Positions 54,257-64,000 of a stretch of 64,000 nt of DNA are shown here, one piece after another. Source of the DNA: Pantoea dispersa (GTDB lineage Bacteria; Pseudomonadota; Gammaproteobacteria; Enterobacterales; Enterobacteriaceae); assembly GCF_014155765.1 (NCBI RefSeq), contig NZ_SCKT01000001.1, forward strand, positions 744,001-808,000. Reading direction: 5' to 3'. Both the position numbers and the translations under genes were made by a program. Numbering within the stretch: the first letter of the stretch is position 1; the number at the start of each line of letters is the position of its first letter. The notes below the pieces were generated by a model, which did not search any database, had not been told where the DNA came from, and saw only the letters and a program-made list of their open reading frames with translations.

Positions 54257-55462
54257 ATGACTGGACACGCTTCCCCGATTTTGACCACGCTGCTTGATAC
54301 CGATGCCTATAAGCTTCACATGCAGCAGGCCGTTTATCATCGTTACTACGATGTCCCGGTAACGGCAGAATTTCGCTGCCGCAGCGATGAGCAACTCGGC
54401 CAGTATGCCGACGCCATCCGCACGCACATTACTGCCATGCAATCTCTGGCGCTGAGCGATGACGAATATCGTTACCTCAGCAGCTTACCGTTTTTCCAGC
54501 AGGACTATCTCGACTGGCTACGCCAGTTCCGCTTCGATGCCTCGCAGGTTGAGGTGCGCGACGATCACGGGCATCTGCGCATTCAGATTCGCGGCCCGTG
54601 GCGTGAAGTGATTCTGTGGGAAGTGCCGCTGCTGGCGCTGATCAGCGAAGTGGTACACCGTCACCGGACGCCGGAAAGCGGCGCGGAACAGGCGGTGGCG
54701 CATCTGCAGCAGAAGCTGGTGCACTTCCGTGAGCAGGTGGGTGATCTCGATATGTCGCGCTTCCAGCTGATGGACTTTGGCACGCGGCGTCGTTATTCGC
54801 GCGCGGTGCAGGAAGCGATTGTCAGCACGCTGAAAAACGAATTCCCGTGGCTGCTGGGCACCAGTAACTACGATCTGGCGCGCCGGTTGCAGCTTAACCC
54901 GGTCGGAACCCAGGCACATGAATGGTTCCAGGCGCATCAGCAGATCAGCCCGGTACTGGCCAACAGCCAGCGCGCGGCGCTGCAGTCGTGGCTGGATGAG
55001 TACGATAACCAGCTCGGCATTGCCCTGACCGACTGCATCACGATGGACGCCTTCCTGCGTGATTTCGGCCCCGGTTTTGCCCATCGCTATCAGGGCCTGC
55101 GCCATGATTCGGGCGATCCGGTGGAGTGGGGAGAAAAAGCCATTGCGCATTATCAGCGGCTGAATATTGATCCGCTCAGCAAAACGCTGGTGTTCTCCGA
55201 CAATCTCAACCTCGACAAAGCACTGGCGCTGTATCGTCATTTCGGTCAGCGCGCGAACGTGGTATTTGGCATCGGCACCCGCCTCACCTGCGATATTCCC
55301 GGCGTCACGCCTTTGAATATCGTGATCAAACTGGTGAGCTGCAACGGTAAACCGGTGGCCAAACTCTCCGACAGTCCCGGTAAAACCATCTGCCAGGATA
55401 AAGCCTTCGTGCGCGCCCTGCGCAAAGCCTTCGACCTGCCGCTGGTCAAACGCGCCAGCTAA
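54257..55462 (+). CDS. pncB: Nicotinate phosphoribosyltransferase
   Basis: PncB converts nicotinate, PRPP and ATP to nicotinate mononucleotide for NAD salvage. The 401-residue protein has [20 protein letters not shown] at the N-terminus, [40 protein letters not shown] and [20 protein letters not shown]. The ATG at 54257 ([10 protein letters not shown]) gives the usual start and length (E. coli 400). An ATG at 54242 is also in frame, but its purine-rich box is directly adjacent, so it is less likely. asnS follows after 155 bp. Confidence 0.95.
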   Translation: MTGHASPILTTLLDTDAYKLHMQQAVYHRYYDVPVTAEFRCRSDEQLGQYADAIRTHITAMQSLALSDDEYRYLSSLPFFQQDYLDWLRQFRFDASQVEVRDDHGHLRIQIRGPWREVILWEVPLLALISEVVHRHRTPESGAEQAVAHLQQKLVHFREQVGDLDMSRFQLMDFGTRRRYSRAVQEAIVSTLKNEFPWLLGTSNYDLARRLQLNPVGTQAHEWFQAHQQISPVLANSQRAALQSWLDEYDNQLGIALTDCITMDAFLRDFGPGFAHRYQGLRHDSGDPVEWGEKAIAHYQRLNIDPLSKTLVFSDNLNLDKALALYRHFGQRANVVFGIGTRLTCDIPGVTPLNIVIKLVSCNGKPVAKLSDSPGKTICQDKAFVRALRKAFDLPLVKRAS

Positions 55463-55617
55463 TTGGCCTGAGCAGGGTGCCTGCGCCCTGCTCTGCGCCA
55501 GAAAATCTCTTTATTCTCCGGCAATTTTGCTTGTTTCCTGGTGGCTCGCAAGTAACATAGCTAAACCCCGGAATGGGGCTTATTTCACTCCATCTTCATT
55601 TATATAGAGAGATTTTT

Positions 55618-57018
55618 ATGAGCGTAGTGCCTGTAGCGGATGTACTGCACGGCCGTGTAGCGGTTGACAGTGAAGTCACCGTACGTGGTTGGGTACGTAC
55701 CCGAAGAGATTCCAAAGCCGGTCTTTCCTTCATCGCCGTTTATGACGGTTCCTGCTTTAATCCCGTTCAGGCCGTCGTCAATAATTCTCTGAATAATTAT
55801 CAGGATGAAGTGCTGCGTCTGACCACCGGCTGTTCGGTGATCGTCACCGGTAAAGTGGTGGAGTCGCCGGGTGAAGGCCAGGCATTCGAACTGCAGGCGA
55901 CCCAGGTTGAAGTCACCGGCTGGGTGGACGATCCGGATACCTATCCGATGGCGGCTAAACGTCACAGCATCGAATACCTGCGAGAAGTGGCGCACCTGCG
56001 TCCGCGCACCAACATTGTCGGTGCCGTGGCGCGCGTACGTCATACGCTGGCGCAGGCGCTGCATCGCTTCTTCCATGAAAACGGCTATTTCTGGGTCTCC
56101 ACGCCGCTGATCACCGCTTCTGACACCGAAGGTGCCGGCGAGATGTTCCGCGTCTCAACGCTGGATCTGGAAAACCTGCCGCGCGACCCGCAGGGCAAAG
56201 TCGATTTCGATAAAGACTTCTTTGGTAAAGAGGCTTTCCTGACCGTTTCCGGCCAGCTGAACGCCGAGACCTACGCCTGTGCGCTGTCCAAAGTGTATAC
56301 CTTTGGCCCGACGTTCCGTGCCGAAAACTCGAATACCAGCCGTCACTTAGCGGAATTCTGGATGCTGGAACCGGAAGTGGCGTTCGCTACGCTGGACGAT
56401 GCGGCTGCCCTGGCGGAAGCAATGCTGAAGTACGTGTTTAAAGCGGTACTGGAAGAGCGCGCTGATGATATGGCGTTCTTCGCCGAGCGCGTGGATAAAG
56501 AAGCCATCGCCCGTCTGGAGCGCTTCATCAACACGGATTTCGCCCAGGTAGACTACACCGACGCCGTCGACATTCTGCTGAAAAGCGGCCAGAGCTTCGA
56601 GAACCCGGTGTCATGGGGCGTCGATCTCTCTTCAGAACACGAGCGTTATCTGGCGGAGAAACACTTCAAAGCGCCGGTGGTGGTGAAGAACTACCCGAAA
56701 GATATCAAAGCGTTCTACATGCGTATGAACGACGACGGTAAAACCGTGGCGGCGATGGACGTGCTGGCGCCGGGCATCGGTGAAATCATCGGCGGTTCCC
56801 AGCGTGAAGAGCGTCTTGATGTGCTGGACGCGCGCCTCGCTGAAATGGGCCTGAATAAGGAAGATTACTGGTGGTATCGTGACCTGCGTCGCTATGGCAC
56901 CGTGCCACATGCCGGCTTCGGTTTAGGTTTCGAACGTTTGATCGCCTATGTCACTGGCGTACAAAATGTAAGAGACGTTATCCCGTTCCCACGCACGCCA
57001 CGTAACGCGAATTTCTAA
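55618..57018 (+). CDS. asnS: Asparaginyl-tRNA synthetase
   Basis: AsnS charges tRNA-Asn. The 466-residue class IIb enzyme has the OB-fold anticodon domain ([20 protein letters not shown]), motif 1 region [20 protein letters not shown], motif 2 [20 protein letters not shown], and motif 3 [15 protein letters not shown] near the end. The ATG at 55618 gives [16 protein letters not shown], as in E. coli; the frame upstream has no ribosome site. Codon use is biased, as expected for an essential translation gene. Confidence 0.97.
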   Translation: MSVVPVADVLHGRVAVDSEVTVRGWVRTRRDSKAGLSFIAVYDGSCFNPVQAVVNNSLNNYQDEVLRLTTGCSVIVTGKVVESPGEGQAFELQATQVEVTGWVDDPDTYPMAAKRHSIEYLREVAHLRPRTNIVGAVARVRHTLAQALHRFFHENGYFWVSTPLITASDTEGAGEMFRVSTLDLENLPRDPQGKVDFDKDFFGKEAFLTVSGQLNAETYACALSKVYTFGPTFRAENSNTSRHLAEFWMLEPEVAFATLDDAAALAEAMLKYVFKAVLEERADDMAFFAERVDKEAIARLERFINTDFAQVDYTDAVDILLKSGQSFENPVSWGVDLSSEHERYLAEKHFKAPVVVKNYPKDIKAFYMRMNDDGKTVAAMDVLAPGIGEIIGGSQREERLDVLDARLAEMGLNKEDYWWYRDLRRYGTVPHAGFGLGFERLIAYVTGVQNVRDVIPFPRTPRNANF

Positions 57019-57056
57019 GATTTAAGATTAAATATAAGAAATTCATATATATATTG

Positions 57057-57082
57057 AGGTCGGCCCTGCCGGCCTTTTTTTA
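57057..57082 (+). terminator. Terminator after asnS
   Basis: AGGTCGGC, a 3-base loop and GCCGGCCT form an eight-pair stem (one G-T), followed by seven T. Confidence 0.85.
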
Positions 57083-57121
57083 TTTTTGTAAATTTTGAGT
57101 TCTCTCACAAAGTTCCCGATA

Positions 57122-57165
57122 TTTTACAAATTGTAATACAATTTTGCTTTTTGATACGTAATTAC
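57122..57165 (+). promoter_or_regulatory. Putative OmpR-binding region upstream of ompF
   Basis: The AT-rich stretch TTTTACAAATTGTAATACAA, followed by TTTGCTTTTTGATACGTAAT, resembles the tandem OmpR sites of E. coli ompF (TTTAC...GTTAC type repeats with about 10 bp phasing). The similarity is by eye. It lies about 155-200 bp before the start codon, leaving a long leader in which MicF could pair. Confidence 0.4.
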
Positions 57166-57318
57166 GAGAATTGAATCATTTTCGGGCTAGAATTAGCAAC
57201 CCCGTGATGGAAAGATGCGTGCAGACACAGGAGACATCAAACTTCTTTCAAGGTTCCCGTAAAGGTTTCTTGACGGCAGTGGCAGATGTCCAAATAACTC
57301 CAATGAGGGTAATAAATA

Positions 57319-58449
57319 ATGATGAAGCGCAACATTCTTGCAGTGGTTATCCCTGCTCTGTTAGCTGCCGGCGCAGCAAACGCAGCAGAAATTTATAACA
57401 AAGATGGCAACAAACTGGACCTCTACGGTAAAGTTGATGCGCGTCACCAGTTCTCTGATGACTCAAGCTCAGACGGCGACAAATCTTACGTTCGTTTCGG
57501 CTTCAAGGGTGAAACTCAGATTACCGACCAGCTGACCGGATACGGCCAGTGGGAATACAACGTACAGGCTAACGTTGCTGAATCTGAAGGCACTTCTGGT
57601 TCTAAAACCCGTCTGGGCTTCGCCGGTCTGAAATTTGGTGATGCAGGCTCATTCGACTACGGTCGTAACTACGGCGTTCTGTACGACGCAATGTCTTACA
57701 CTGACCAGCTGCCAGTGTTTGGTGATGATACCCTGTATCAGGATAACGACAACTTCATGGCCGGTCGTTCAAACGGTCTGGCTACCTACCGTAACAGCAA
57801 CTTCTTCGGTCTGGTTGACGGCCTGGCATTCGCCGTTCAGTATCAGGGCAAAAACGAAGGTCGTGGCCCTCGTTACGATAATGGTGATGGCTGGGGTACC
57901 TCTCTGTCCTATGACACTGGCATGGGCATCAGCGCAGTGGGTGCATACTTCAACTCTGACCGTACTGACCAGCAGGCAACTGATGGCAACGGTGATAAAG
58001 CAAGTGCCTACGGCTTCGGTCTGAAATATGACGCGAACAATGTTTACCTGGCAGCCTTCTACGGTGAGTCACGTAACCTGACTCAATATGGCAATAACAA
58101 CGACGGCACTGGCGCTACCGGCCCTGACTTCAACTTCGCTGCCAACAAAGCGCAGGCTTTCGAAGTGGTTGCTCAGTACCAGTTCGACTTCGGTCTGCGT
58201 CCATCCATCGCTTACCTGCAGTCTAAAGGCAAGGACCTGAACGGCGCGACTGGCCACGGCTCAACCTTCGCTGGCGGCGATGCTGACCTGGTTAAATATA
58301 TCGAAATCGGTACCTACTACTACTTCAACAAAAACATGTCCACCTACGTTGACTACAAAATCAACCTGCTGGACGACAACGACTTCACCCGCGCTACCGG
58401 TACTTCTACCGACGACGTGGTTGGCGTTGGCCTGGTTTACCAGTTCTAA
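57319..58449 (+). CDS. ompF: OmpF-type general porin
   Basis: This is a trimeric 16-strand porin of the outer membrane for small hydrophilic solutes. The 376-residue precursor starts [20 protein letters not shown] with a signal peptide ending ANA. The mature protein begins [20 protein letters not shown], shows the L3 constriction region ([20 protein letters not shown]), and ends with the barrel signature VGVGLVYQF with a terminal Phe. Location between asnS and aspC supports ompF rather than ompC or phoE. The ribosome site GAGGGT lies 10 bp upstream. Confidence 0.93.
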   Translation: MMKRNILAVVIPALLAAGAANAAEIYNKDGNKLDLYGKVDARHQFSDDSSSDGDKSYVRFGFKGETQITDQLTGYGQWEYNVQANVAESEGTSGSKTRLGFAGLKFGDAGSFDYGRNYGVLYDAMSYTDQLPVFGDDTLYQDNDNFMAGRSNGLATYRNSNFFGLVDGLAFAVQYQGKNEGRGPRYDNGDGWGTSLSYDTGMGISAVGAYFNSDRTDQQATDGNGDKASAYGFGLKYDANNVYLAAFYGESRNLTQYGNNNDGTGATGPDFNFAANKAQAFEVVAQYQFDFGLRPSIAYLQSKGKDLNGATGHGSTFAGGDADLVKYIEIGTYYYFNKNMSTYVDYKINLLDDNDFTRATGTSTDDVVGVGLVYQF

Positions 58450-58479
58450 TCTGCCGATTCGAACTGCGTAACACCTCAG

Positions 58480-58506
58480 AAACGGAGCCTTCGGGCTCCG
58501 TTTTGC
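58480..58506 (+). terminator. Terminator after ompF
   Basis: AACGGAGCC, TTCG loop and GGCTCCGTT form a nine-pair stem followed by TT. Confidence 0.88.
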
Positions 58507-58649
58507 ATTTCAGTGATCGGGCTCCCGATTAGCGCCATTACTTTATACGCCACAGTTATTTCTTTTTTATGTCAGCGGTTGGCAAGCGTTGCGTCTGACG
58601 TTAACCTGATAGCTCATTTTGCTAAAGTTCACCCAAACGGAACTGACTC

Positions 58650-59840
58650 ATGTTTGAATCAATCTCTGCCGCACCAGCCGATCCTATTCTGGGACTGGCT
58701 GACCTGTTTCGCGCCGACGACCGCCCGAATAAAATCAATCTTGGCATTGGTGTTTATAAAGATGAAACCGGCAAAACGCCGGTGCTGACCAGTGTGAAAA
58801 AAGCTGAGCAGTATCTGCTGGAGAACGAGACCACCAAAAACTACCTCAGCATTGATGGTCTGGCTGATTTCGCGCGCTGCACGCAGGAACTGCTGTTTGG
58901 CAAAGAGAACGCGCTGATTAGCGCTGGCCGCGCCTGCACCGCGCAGACGCCGGGCGGCACCGGTGCGCTGCGCGTCGCCGCGGACTTCCTCGCTACGCAA
59001 ACCAACGTCAAACGCGTCTGGGTGAGCAATCCCAGCTGGCCGAACCACAAAAACGTGTTCAACGCCGCCGGTCTGGAAGTGTGTGATTACCAGTATTACG
59101 ATGCGGCGACCCACAGCCTCGACTTCGACGGCATGCTGGCCTCGCTGCAGGAAGCGCAGGCGGGCGACGTGGTGCTGTTCCACGGCTGTTGCCATAACCC
59201 GACCGGTATCGATCCTACCGCTGACCAGTGGCAACAGCTGGCGCAGCTGTCGCTGGAGAAAGGCTGGCTGCCGCTGTTCGACTTCGCCTACCAGGGCTTC
59301 GCGCGCGGTCTGGATGAAGATGCTGAAGGCCTGCGCATTTTCGCGGCATCCCATCAGGAACTGATCGTCGCCAGCTCCTACTCGAAGAACTTTGGTCTGT
59401 ACAACGAGCGTGTCGGTGCGCTGACGCTGGTAGCGGCAACGGCCGACGTGGCGAAGACAGCATTCAGCCAGGTGAAATACAGCATCCGCGCCAACTACTC
59501 TAACCCGCCGTCGCACGGTGCTGCCGTGGTCGCCACCATTCTCGGTAACGACGCGCTGCGTACCATCTGGGTGCAGGAGCTGACCGACATGCGCCAGCGC
59601 ATTCAGCGCATGCGCCAGCTGTTTGTGAATACCCTGGCGGAGAAAGGTGCACAGCGCGATTTCAGCTTCATCATCAAACAGAACGGCATGTTCTCGTTCA
59701 GCGGTCTGACCAAAGATCAGGTGGTGCGTCTGCGTGAAGAGTTTGGCGTGTATGCGGTGAATTCCGGTCGCGTTAACGTGGCAGGTATGACGCCGGATAA
59801 TATGTGGGCGCTGTGCGAAGCCATCGTCGCCGTGCTGTGA
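58650..59840 (+). CDS. aspC: Aspartate aminotransferase
   Basis: AspC transfers the amino group between aspartate and 2-oxoglutarate, with PLP as cofactor. The 396-residue enzyme has [20 protein letters not shown], the PLP phosphate region [20 protein letters not shown], the [20 protein letters not shown] motif, the Schiff-base Lys in [20 protein letters not shown], and [15 protein letters not shown]. Length matches E. coli exactly. It is a single-gene unit between ompF and gloC, with its own promoter in the 200 bp after the ompF terminator. Confidence 0.97.
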   Translation: MFESISAAPADPILGLADLFRADDRPNKINLGIGVYKDETGKTPVLTSVKKAEQYLLENETTKNYLSIDGLADFARCTQELLFGKENALISAGRACTAQTPGGTGALRVAADFLATQTNVKRVWVSNPSWPNHKNVFNAAGLEVCDYQYYDAATHSLDFDGMLASLQEAQAGDVVLFHGCCHNPTGIDPTADQWQQLAQLSLEKGWLPLFDFAYQGFARGLDEDAEGLRIFAASHQELIVASSYSKNFGLYNERVGALTLVAATADVAKTAFSQVKYSIRANYSNPPSHGAAVVATILGNDALRTIWVQELTDMRQRIQRMRQLFVNTLAEKGAQRDFSFIIKQNGMFSFSGLTKDQVVRLREEFGVYAVNSGRVNVAGMTPDNMWALCEAIVAVL

Positions 59841-59846
59841 CCAACG

Positions 59847-59877
59847 AAAAATGGGCCTGATGGCCCATTTTTTTATT
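59847..59877. terminator. Bidirectional terminator between aspC and gloC
   Basis: AAAAATGGGCC, TGA loop and GGCCCATTTTT form an 11-pair stem with A and T runs on both sides. It overlaps the gloC stop codon region. Confidence 0.88.
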
Positions 59878-60502
59878 GCAGGAAAGGATTACTGACGCGC
59901 TCGTGGCCGAGGGTGGAAATCGGGCCATGGCCGGGGACAAACGTCACATCATCACCCAGCGGCAGAAGTTTATCCCGTATGGCCGCGATTAGATCGCTGT
60001 GGCTGCCCTGCGGGAAATCGGTGCGCCCGACGCCACCGTTAAAAATCACATCACCGGAGATCAGCAGACGGCCAGCACGGTCAAAGAACACGATATGGCC
60101 CGGCGTATGCCCTGGACAATGCAGCACTTCCAGCGTCACGTTGCCCAGCTGTACCGTTTCGCCCTCTTCCAGCCAGCGATCTGGCGTCAGCGGCGCGCAC
60201 TCCGGCAAACCAAACATCCGGCTTTGAGTGGGCAGGTTATCCAGCCAGAAGGCATCGGCTGGCTGCGGCCCGACGATCGGCACCTGATAGTGCTGCGCCA
60301 GTTCCGCAGCGGCACCGACGTGATCGAGATGGCCGTGGGTCAGCAGGATTTGCGACGGCGTTAAGCCTCGCTCCGCCAGCACGGTAATAATGGTTTCGGC
60401 ATCGCCGCCGGGATCAACCAGCGCAGCCTGTTGCGTCTCGTCATCCCAGATAACGGAACAGTTCTGTGAAAAGGCGGTGACCGGAATAATCAGGTAATTC
60501 AT
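59873..60502 (-). CDS. gloC: Type II glyoxalase GloC (YcbL)
   Basis: GloC hydrolyses S-lactoylglutathione, the second step of methylglyoxal detoxification, using metals in a metallo-beta-lactamase fold. The 209-residue protein has the metal motif [53 protein letters not shown] and [14 protein letters not shown]. The ATG at 60502 ([14 protein letters not shown]) has GGAG at 5 bp; the longer frame to 60523 has none. E. coli YcbL has 215 residues. It is 36 bp downstream of mepK, so one operon is likely. Confidence 0.93.
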   Translation of the reverse strand: MNYLIIPVTAFSQNCSVIWDDETQQAALVDPGGDAETIITVLAERGLTPSQILLTHGHLDHVGAAAELAQHYQVPIVGPQPADAFWLDNLPTQSRMFGLPECAPLTPDRWLEEGETVQLGNVTLEVLHCPGHTPGHIVFFDRAGRLLISGDVIFNGGVGRTDFPQGSHSDLIAAIRDKLLPLGDDVTFVPGHGPISTLGHERVSNPFLQ

Positions 60503-60538
60503 AGCGCTCCATGACCGACACACGCAGCGCTGCCGGTA

Positions 60539-61090
60539 TCAGGACCAGTGCCTTGCAGGCCCGGTATCAATGTGTACGAAGTTGCTGCGCGGGTAATATC
60601 CTACACCACCGGCGCGCATAGATAACGCCGCTTTGCGAACATTGCTGAGAGAAATGCCCTCAATGTGGAAATCCATCGCCTGACCTTTGGTGTGATAGCT
60701 GTGTTTAGCCACGCCAGGGCCCGATTCACGCAGCATATTATTGGTCGCCAGCGTACGGTAGCCGGAGATCAGCTGCACCGGTTTGCGCGTGTTGAGCAGC
60801 GTCTGCAAACGATACAGCTGGTCAAACAGATGCGGATCGATGTGTTTAACCTGATTGGCGCGGTAATCGCGGAAGAAGTGGTTTAAGCGAGCTAACTCAT
60901 CCTTGTCATAACTCTTACCGTTAAAAAACTCAGTTTTGAGGGTTTCACCGGTATGCATGTTACTGAGCGTTAATACCCGGGGGCGGGAGGTGGAAACTGA
61001 CGCCAGCGCTGCACCCGGCAGCAGTGACAATCCAGCCGCTGCGCCACCCAGCAGCAATAAACGACGACGTTGAGAATCAAAATTAGCCAT
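60539..61090 (-). CDS. mepK: Peptidoglycan endopeptidase MepK (YcbK, DUF882)
   Basis: MepK cleaves peptidoglycan crosslinks, preferably 3-3 links, to allow wall growth. The 183-residue precursor carries a Tat signal peptide (SQRRRLLLLGGAAAGLSLLP, twin Arg). The LAS-type zinc peptidase motifs follow: SGYRTLATNNMLR, HSYHTKGQAMDFHIEG (metal His and Asp) and FVHIDTG (second His). It is 188 bp downstream of ldtD, which makes 3-3 links, so the pair makes functional sense. Confidence 0.94.
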   Translation of the reverse strand: MANFDSQRRRLLLLGGAAAGLSLLPGAALASVSTSRPRVLTLSNMHTGETLKTEFFNGKSYDKDELARLNHFFRDYRANQVKHIDPHLFDQLYRLQTLLNTRKPVQLISGYRTLATNNMLRESGPGVAKHSYHTKGQAMDFHIEGISLSNVRKAALSMRAGGVGYYPRSNFVHIDTGPARHWS

Positions 61091-61278
61091 GAAGCGGGGT
61101 TACCTAATCTAAAACGATAAAAATATGTGCAAAAAGTACACAAGGCCGAACAGTAACCGCAGCCTGGTGAGCAGTCAACCCGCAATCTGTCACAGAATGC
61201 GCAAAACCGGTCTGAAATCAATTTTCCAGACCGGTCTTGCCATTTTCTTTGAGGGAAGGATAACAGGGAAATCAACGC

Positions 61279-63081
61279 TTAGAGCAGCAGCTGCCCCGCT
61301 TTGGTCAGCACCTGGCTGCCGGAGCGCGCCGGGTTATCATAATTGTAAATATCTGTACGATACTGCGGCTGGCCGTCGTCCGCCACCCAGGCCGTAAGGT
61401 AGTAGAGATTGACCGGAATGCGATGGCGAATCGGCACGTAGCGCGTATCGCCCTGCTTCAGCGTGTCAGAGATACGGCTGTCGTTCCAGCCCGCGTCCTG
61501 CAACAGCAGATCGGCCAGTTCAGAAGCTTTGTTGACGCGCACGCAGCCGGAGCTGAGCGCGCGGATATCACGCTGGAACAGGCCATGGTTCGGCGTGTCG
61601 TGCAGATAAATCGCGTCAGAACTCGGCATGTTGAATTTATAGCGGCCCAGCGAGTTGCTGGCACCCGGCGCCTGACGAATGCGATACGGGAAACTGGCGG
61701 CGGACACCATGTGCCAGTCAATCATCGACGGATCGATCACTTCCGCATCAGCGCTCCAGCCCGACAGCAGCGTGTAGCCGTGCTTATACAGATAGCTCGG
61801 ATCCTGCTTCACCTTCGGCACGATATCCTGGCGCACCAGCGTAGTGGGCACGTTCCACGGTGGATTGAGCACCACATTATTGAGCGCGCTGCGCATCAGC
61901 GGCGTTTTGCGGTCCGGACGACCGACAATCACCCGCGAGGACAGAATGGTATTGCCGTTGTTGTAGTAGGTCAGGGAATAGTTGGGAATATTCACCATGA
62001 TGCCGTTGTGCATGTCATCCGGCAGCAGACGCAGACGCTGAATATTCAGCGCCAGCAGTGCCGCACGCATCTGCGGGGAAACATTCAGCCACTCGCGGGT
62101 ACGCGGGCCGATGGCACCGTCGTCTGCCAGTCCCTGCCAGTGCTGGAAGCGTTTTACCCCCTCCACCAGCGTGTTGTCGTAGACATTATTGCTGGCAGCC
62201 GGGGTGACCGTGCTGATGTTGCCGCTGGCCTGCGGTACCTGCGCCGGCAGATCGCTGACGCTGGTGGCCGACGGACTGACGGCCACGGGCTGATCGCTCT
62301 GACTCACCGGCTGCGGCGCCGTCGGGACGGCATCGTCGGCTGGCGTGGGCGTCGCGCTGTGCGTGCCGGTCAGCATCCCGGTGCGCTGCAGAATCTCACG
62401 CAGCGCCGGCACATCATCGCTGATCTGACCCGGGCGCAGCGTGCCCTTATCGCGCAGCTGCGGCCACGGCCGGTTATCGGTCAGCAATGCTTTTAACGCG
62501 CTGTGCATCGGTGCGTACTGCGGATGCTGCGGTTGCAGCGACACCACAAAGGCGCGGCTGCCGCCGCCGTTCACCGCGTTTTGCCACTGATTGATGGCGG
62601 AAAGTGACGGCATGGTCAGCTTGTACGGCACATTGCTGTACAGCCAGGTTTCGCCCTGGGTCGGTACGTTAGCGACAAACTGCAGATAGCCAAGCATAGC
62701 GTCGCTCAGCACCACGTCCCGCGCGAAGCCTTTGATATCCGGATTAGTGAGCAACTCTACCCAGCGGGTAAACTGCGGCTGTACGCCGGAGAGCGCCACT
62801 TCTGCCAGCTGCTGCTGGAAAGCCTGCACGGCGTCGCGATCCTGCCACAGCGGCGCCATGTTGCGTGCCGCATAGATGCCGGCGAGGCCGGGCAGATAAA
62901 AGGGTCGTTCGCTGGGGCTAAATGCCTGCTGAATTTGCTGCTGGCTGGCAGCCACTGACAGCGTGCTGTGCGGCAGCGCGCCGACGTCTGCCGCCTGGCT
63001 GATAGCCAGCGGTGCCGCCATCAGTGACAAACTGAGTGCTATTGCAGCACGATTAACTCTGCTCTTCTTGTTCAGCAACAT
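61279..63081 (-). CDS. ldtD: L,D-transpeptidase LdtD (YcbB)
   Basis: LdtD forms 3-3 crosslinks in peptidoglycan and can give beta-lactam tolerance. The 600-residue precursor has an N-terminal signal ([20 protein letters not shown] ending in AAD). A scaffold domain follows, then a peptidoglycan-binding domain ([20 protein letters not shown]), with a Pro/Ser/Thr/Ala-rich linker around residue 260. The YkuD catalytic domain has the sequence [20 protein letters not shown] followed by GCVRV, which contains the nucleophilic Cys. Compared with E. coli YcbB (615) the length is normal. Confidence 0.95.
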   Translation of the reverse strand: MLLNKKSRVNRAAIALSLSLMAAPLAISQAADVGALPHSTLSVAASQQQIQQAFSPSERPFYLPGLAGIYAARNMAPLWQDRDAVQAFQQQLAEVALSGVQPQFTRWVELLTNPDIKGFARDVVLSDAMLGYLQFVANVPTQGETWLYSNVPYKLTMPSLSAINQWQNAVNGGGSRAFVVSLQPQHPQYAPMHSALKALLTDNRPWPQLRDKGTLRPGQISDDVPALREILQRTGMLTGTHSATPTPADDAVPTAPQPVSQSDQPVAVSPSATSVSDLPAQVPQASGNISTVTPAASNNVYDNTLVEGVKRFQHWQGLADDGAIGPRTREWLNVSPQMRAALLALNIQRLRLLPDDMHNGIMVNIPNYSLTYYNNGNTILSSRVIVGRPDRKTPLMRSALNNVVLNPPWNVPTTLVRQDIVPKVKQDPSYLYKHGYTLLSGWSADAEVIDPSMIDWHMVSAASFPYRIRQAPGASNSLGRYKFNMPSSDAIYLHDTPNHGLFQRDIRALSSGCVRVNKASELADLLLQDAGWNDSRISDTLKQGDTRYVPIRHRIPVNLYYLTAWVADDGQPQYRTDIYNYDNPARSGSQVLTKAGQLLL

Positions 63082-63157
63082 CCCTGCCCCCTTCTTACCA
63101 AAGACACAGCATCCTGAAAACGCCGTGTACCGCCTGTACTCTTATGGTTGAGTATAA

Positions 63158-63197
63158 AATAAAAAACGGCATCCGCCTCGCAGGGCCGATGCCGTTT
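63158..63197 (-). terminator. Terminator after mukB
   Basis: On the reverse strand AAACGGCATC and GATGCCGTTT form a ten-pair stem with a 14-base loop, followed by TTTATTTTATA. Confidence 0.85.
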
Positions 63198-63237
63198 ACA
63201 GATTAACCGCAGCCTGAATTTTTAACCAGATTTGCTG

Positions 63238-64000
63238 CTAGCTATTTTCAGTGGCCACGCCTGCGCCGGGATTTTCCTGTTTCACCGGCGTCGGATCGGC
63301 GGAAAAACCGCGCAGTCCGACCACGTGCACATGCTCCGTATTGTTAAAGACTTTACGTACCAGCTTATAAGTGGTGCCTTTTTCCGGACTGATATTCTCC
63401 GGCGCGGCAATCACCAGCTGCATTTCCAGACGCTCGCACAGTTCGAACAGCGTGGCGATGGAGCGCGCATCAAGACGCGCGGCTTCATCGAGGAACAGCA
63501 GGCGGCACGGTGAAATATCTTTACCGCGCAGACGCCGTGACTCCTCTTCCCAGCTCTGCACCACCATCACCAGAATCGACATGCCGGTACCGATCGCTTC
63601 ACCGGTCGACAGCGCCCCGCTTTCGGCGCGCAGCCAGCCGTCTGAGCCGCGGTTCACTTCCACTTCCATCTCAAGGTAGTTGCGGTAGTCGAGCAGCTCT
63701 TCACCGATGGTCTGCGCCGTGCGCTGGCCCATATCAATCTGCGGATTGAGACGCTGATACAGCTTCGCCAGCGCTTCCGAGAACGTGAGGCGATTGCTGG
63801 TAAACAGATCCTGATGCTGTTCATGCTCTTCCGACAGCGTATCCAGCAGCATGGCGTGCGTTTCGCGTACGTTGACGTTCAGCCGCACGCTGCGCACCTG
63901 ACCAAAGCTCACCGCCTGCAAGCCCTGGTTCAGCTGACGGATGCGGTTCTGCTCGCGCTGAATGGTTTTGCGGATGATATTGGCCGCACTGCGCGAACTG
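63238..64000 (-). CDS. mukB: Chromosome partition protein MukB, C-terminal part (runs off the window)
   Basis: MukB is the SMC-like subunit of the MukBEF condensin. The reverse strand is open from the window edge ([20 protein letters not shown]) to the stop at 63238, giving the last 253 residues. The ABC head half has the signature [20 protein letters not shown] and Walker [21 protein letters not shown], followed by [20 protein letters not shown]. The apparent ORF start at 63921 is internal; the real start lies outside the window. mukF and mukE should lie upstream, beyond the right edge. Confidence 0.97.
   Translation of the reverse strand, partial: SSRSAANIIRKTIQREQNRIRQLNQGLQAVSFGQVRSVRLNVNVRETHAMLLDTLSEEHEQHQDLFTSNRLTFSEALAKLYQRLNPQIDMGQRTAQTIGEELLDYRNYLEMEVEVNRGSDGWLRAESGALSTGEAIGTGMSILVMVVQSWEEESRRLRGKDISPCRLLFLDEAARLDARSIATLFELCERLEMQLVIAAPENISPEKGTTYKLVRKVFNNTEHVHVVGLRGFSADPTPVKQENPGAGVATENS

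Noticed and set aside
1-64000. CRISPR array
   Set aside because: No series of regularly spaced identical repeats was seen anywhere in the window.

Overview
The window is a chromosomal segment of an enteric bacterium, most likely Pantoea or a close relative (Erwiniaceae). Gene order follows the E. coli 21-22 min region (wrbA-yccJ ... agp ... tRNA-Ser, yccA, tusE, yccX, rlmI, hspQ, yccU, yccT, mgsA, helD, yccF, yccS, sxy, sulA, ompA, matP, lonH, fabA, rmf, pqiCBA, uup, rlmL, ycbX, zapC, pyrD ... ssuEADCB, pepN, pncB, asnS, ompF, aspC, gloC, mepK, ldtD, mukB). It differs at several accessory points, and the codon use is GC-rich. The genus is inferred from this pattern, not proven.

Region 1 (1-943) holds a partial EamA-type transporter, a small KGG stress protein (ymdF type) and the original promoter and first codons of wrbA. 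Region 2 (944-11797) is a 10.8 kb integrated element of visibly lower GC content. It sits inside codons 3-6 of wrbA between two copies of the 9 bp core AATTCTGGT. It carries a large serine recombinase at the right end, a lone tail tape-measure gene, a DNA invertase, an IS3-family copy, several small unknown genes and an AT-rich cargo gene next to the left end. Both the recombinase and the tape measure are broken by one in-frame amber codon. The IS transposase is broken by two UGA codons at expected Trp positions. The element gives wrbA a new ribosome binding site and a new N-terminus, so the WrbA frame stays open while the old promoter drives a ten-codon remnant.

Region 3 (11760-31900) has wrbA-yccJ, an inserted aldehyde dehydrogenase, agp with an unusual TolA-like tail, two tandem tRNA-Ser(UGA) genes and then the conserved yccA-to-fabA block. 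That block includes tRNA and rRNA modification, methylglyoxal synthesis, SOS division inhibition (sulA with a LexA box), ompA, Ter organisation (matP), and unsaturated fatty acid synthesis (fabA with a FabR-like operator). Region 4 (31924-42780) has rmf, the pqiABC lipid-transport operon, uup, rlmL, ycbX, zapC and pyrD.

Region 5 (42901-47048) is an accessory polysaccharide-type cluster (GT2 glycosyltransferase, flippase, one unknown protein) followed by about 730 bp without genes. It lies where E. coli has a fimbrial operon. Region 6 (47049-51386) is the ssuEADCB alkanesulfonate operon and a palindromic repeat. Region 7 (51396-64000) has pepN, pncB, asnS, ompF, aspC, gloC, mepK, ldtD and the 3' end of mukB. 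The most unusual biology in the window is the wrbA-targeting serine-recombinase element and its repeated in-frame stop codons.
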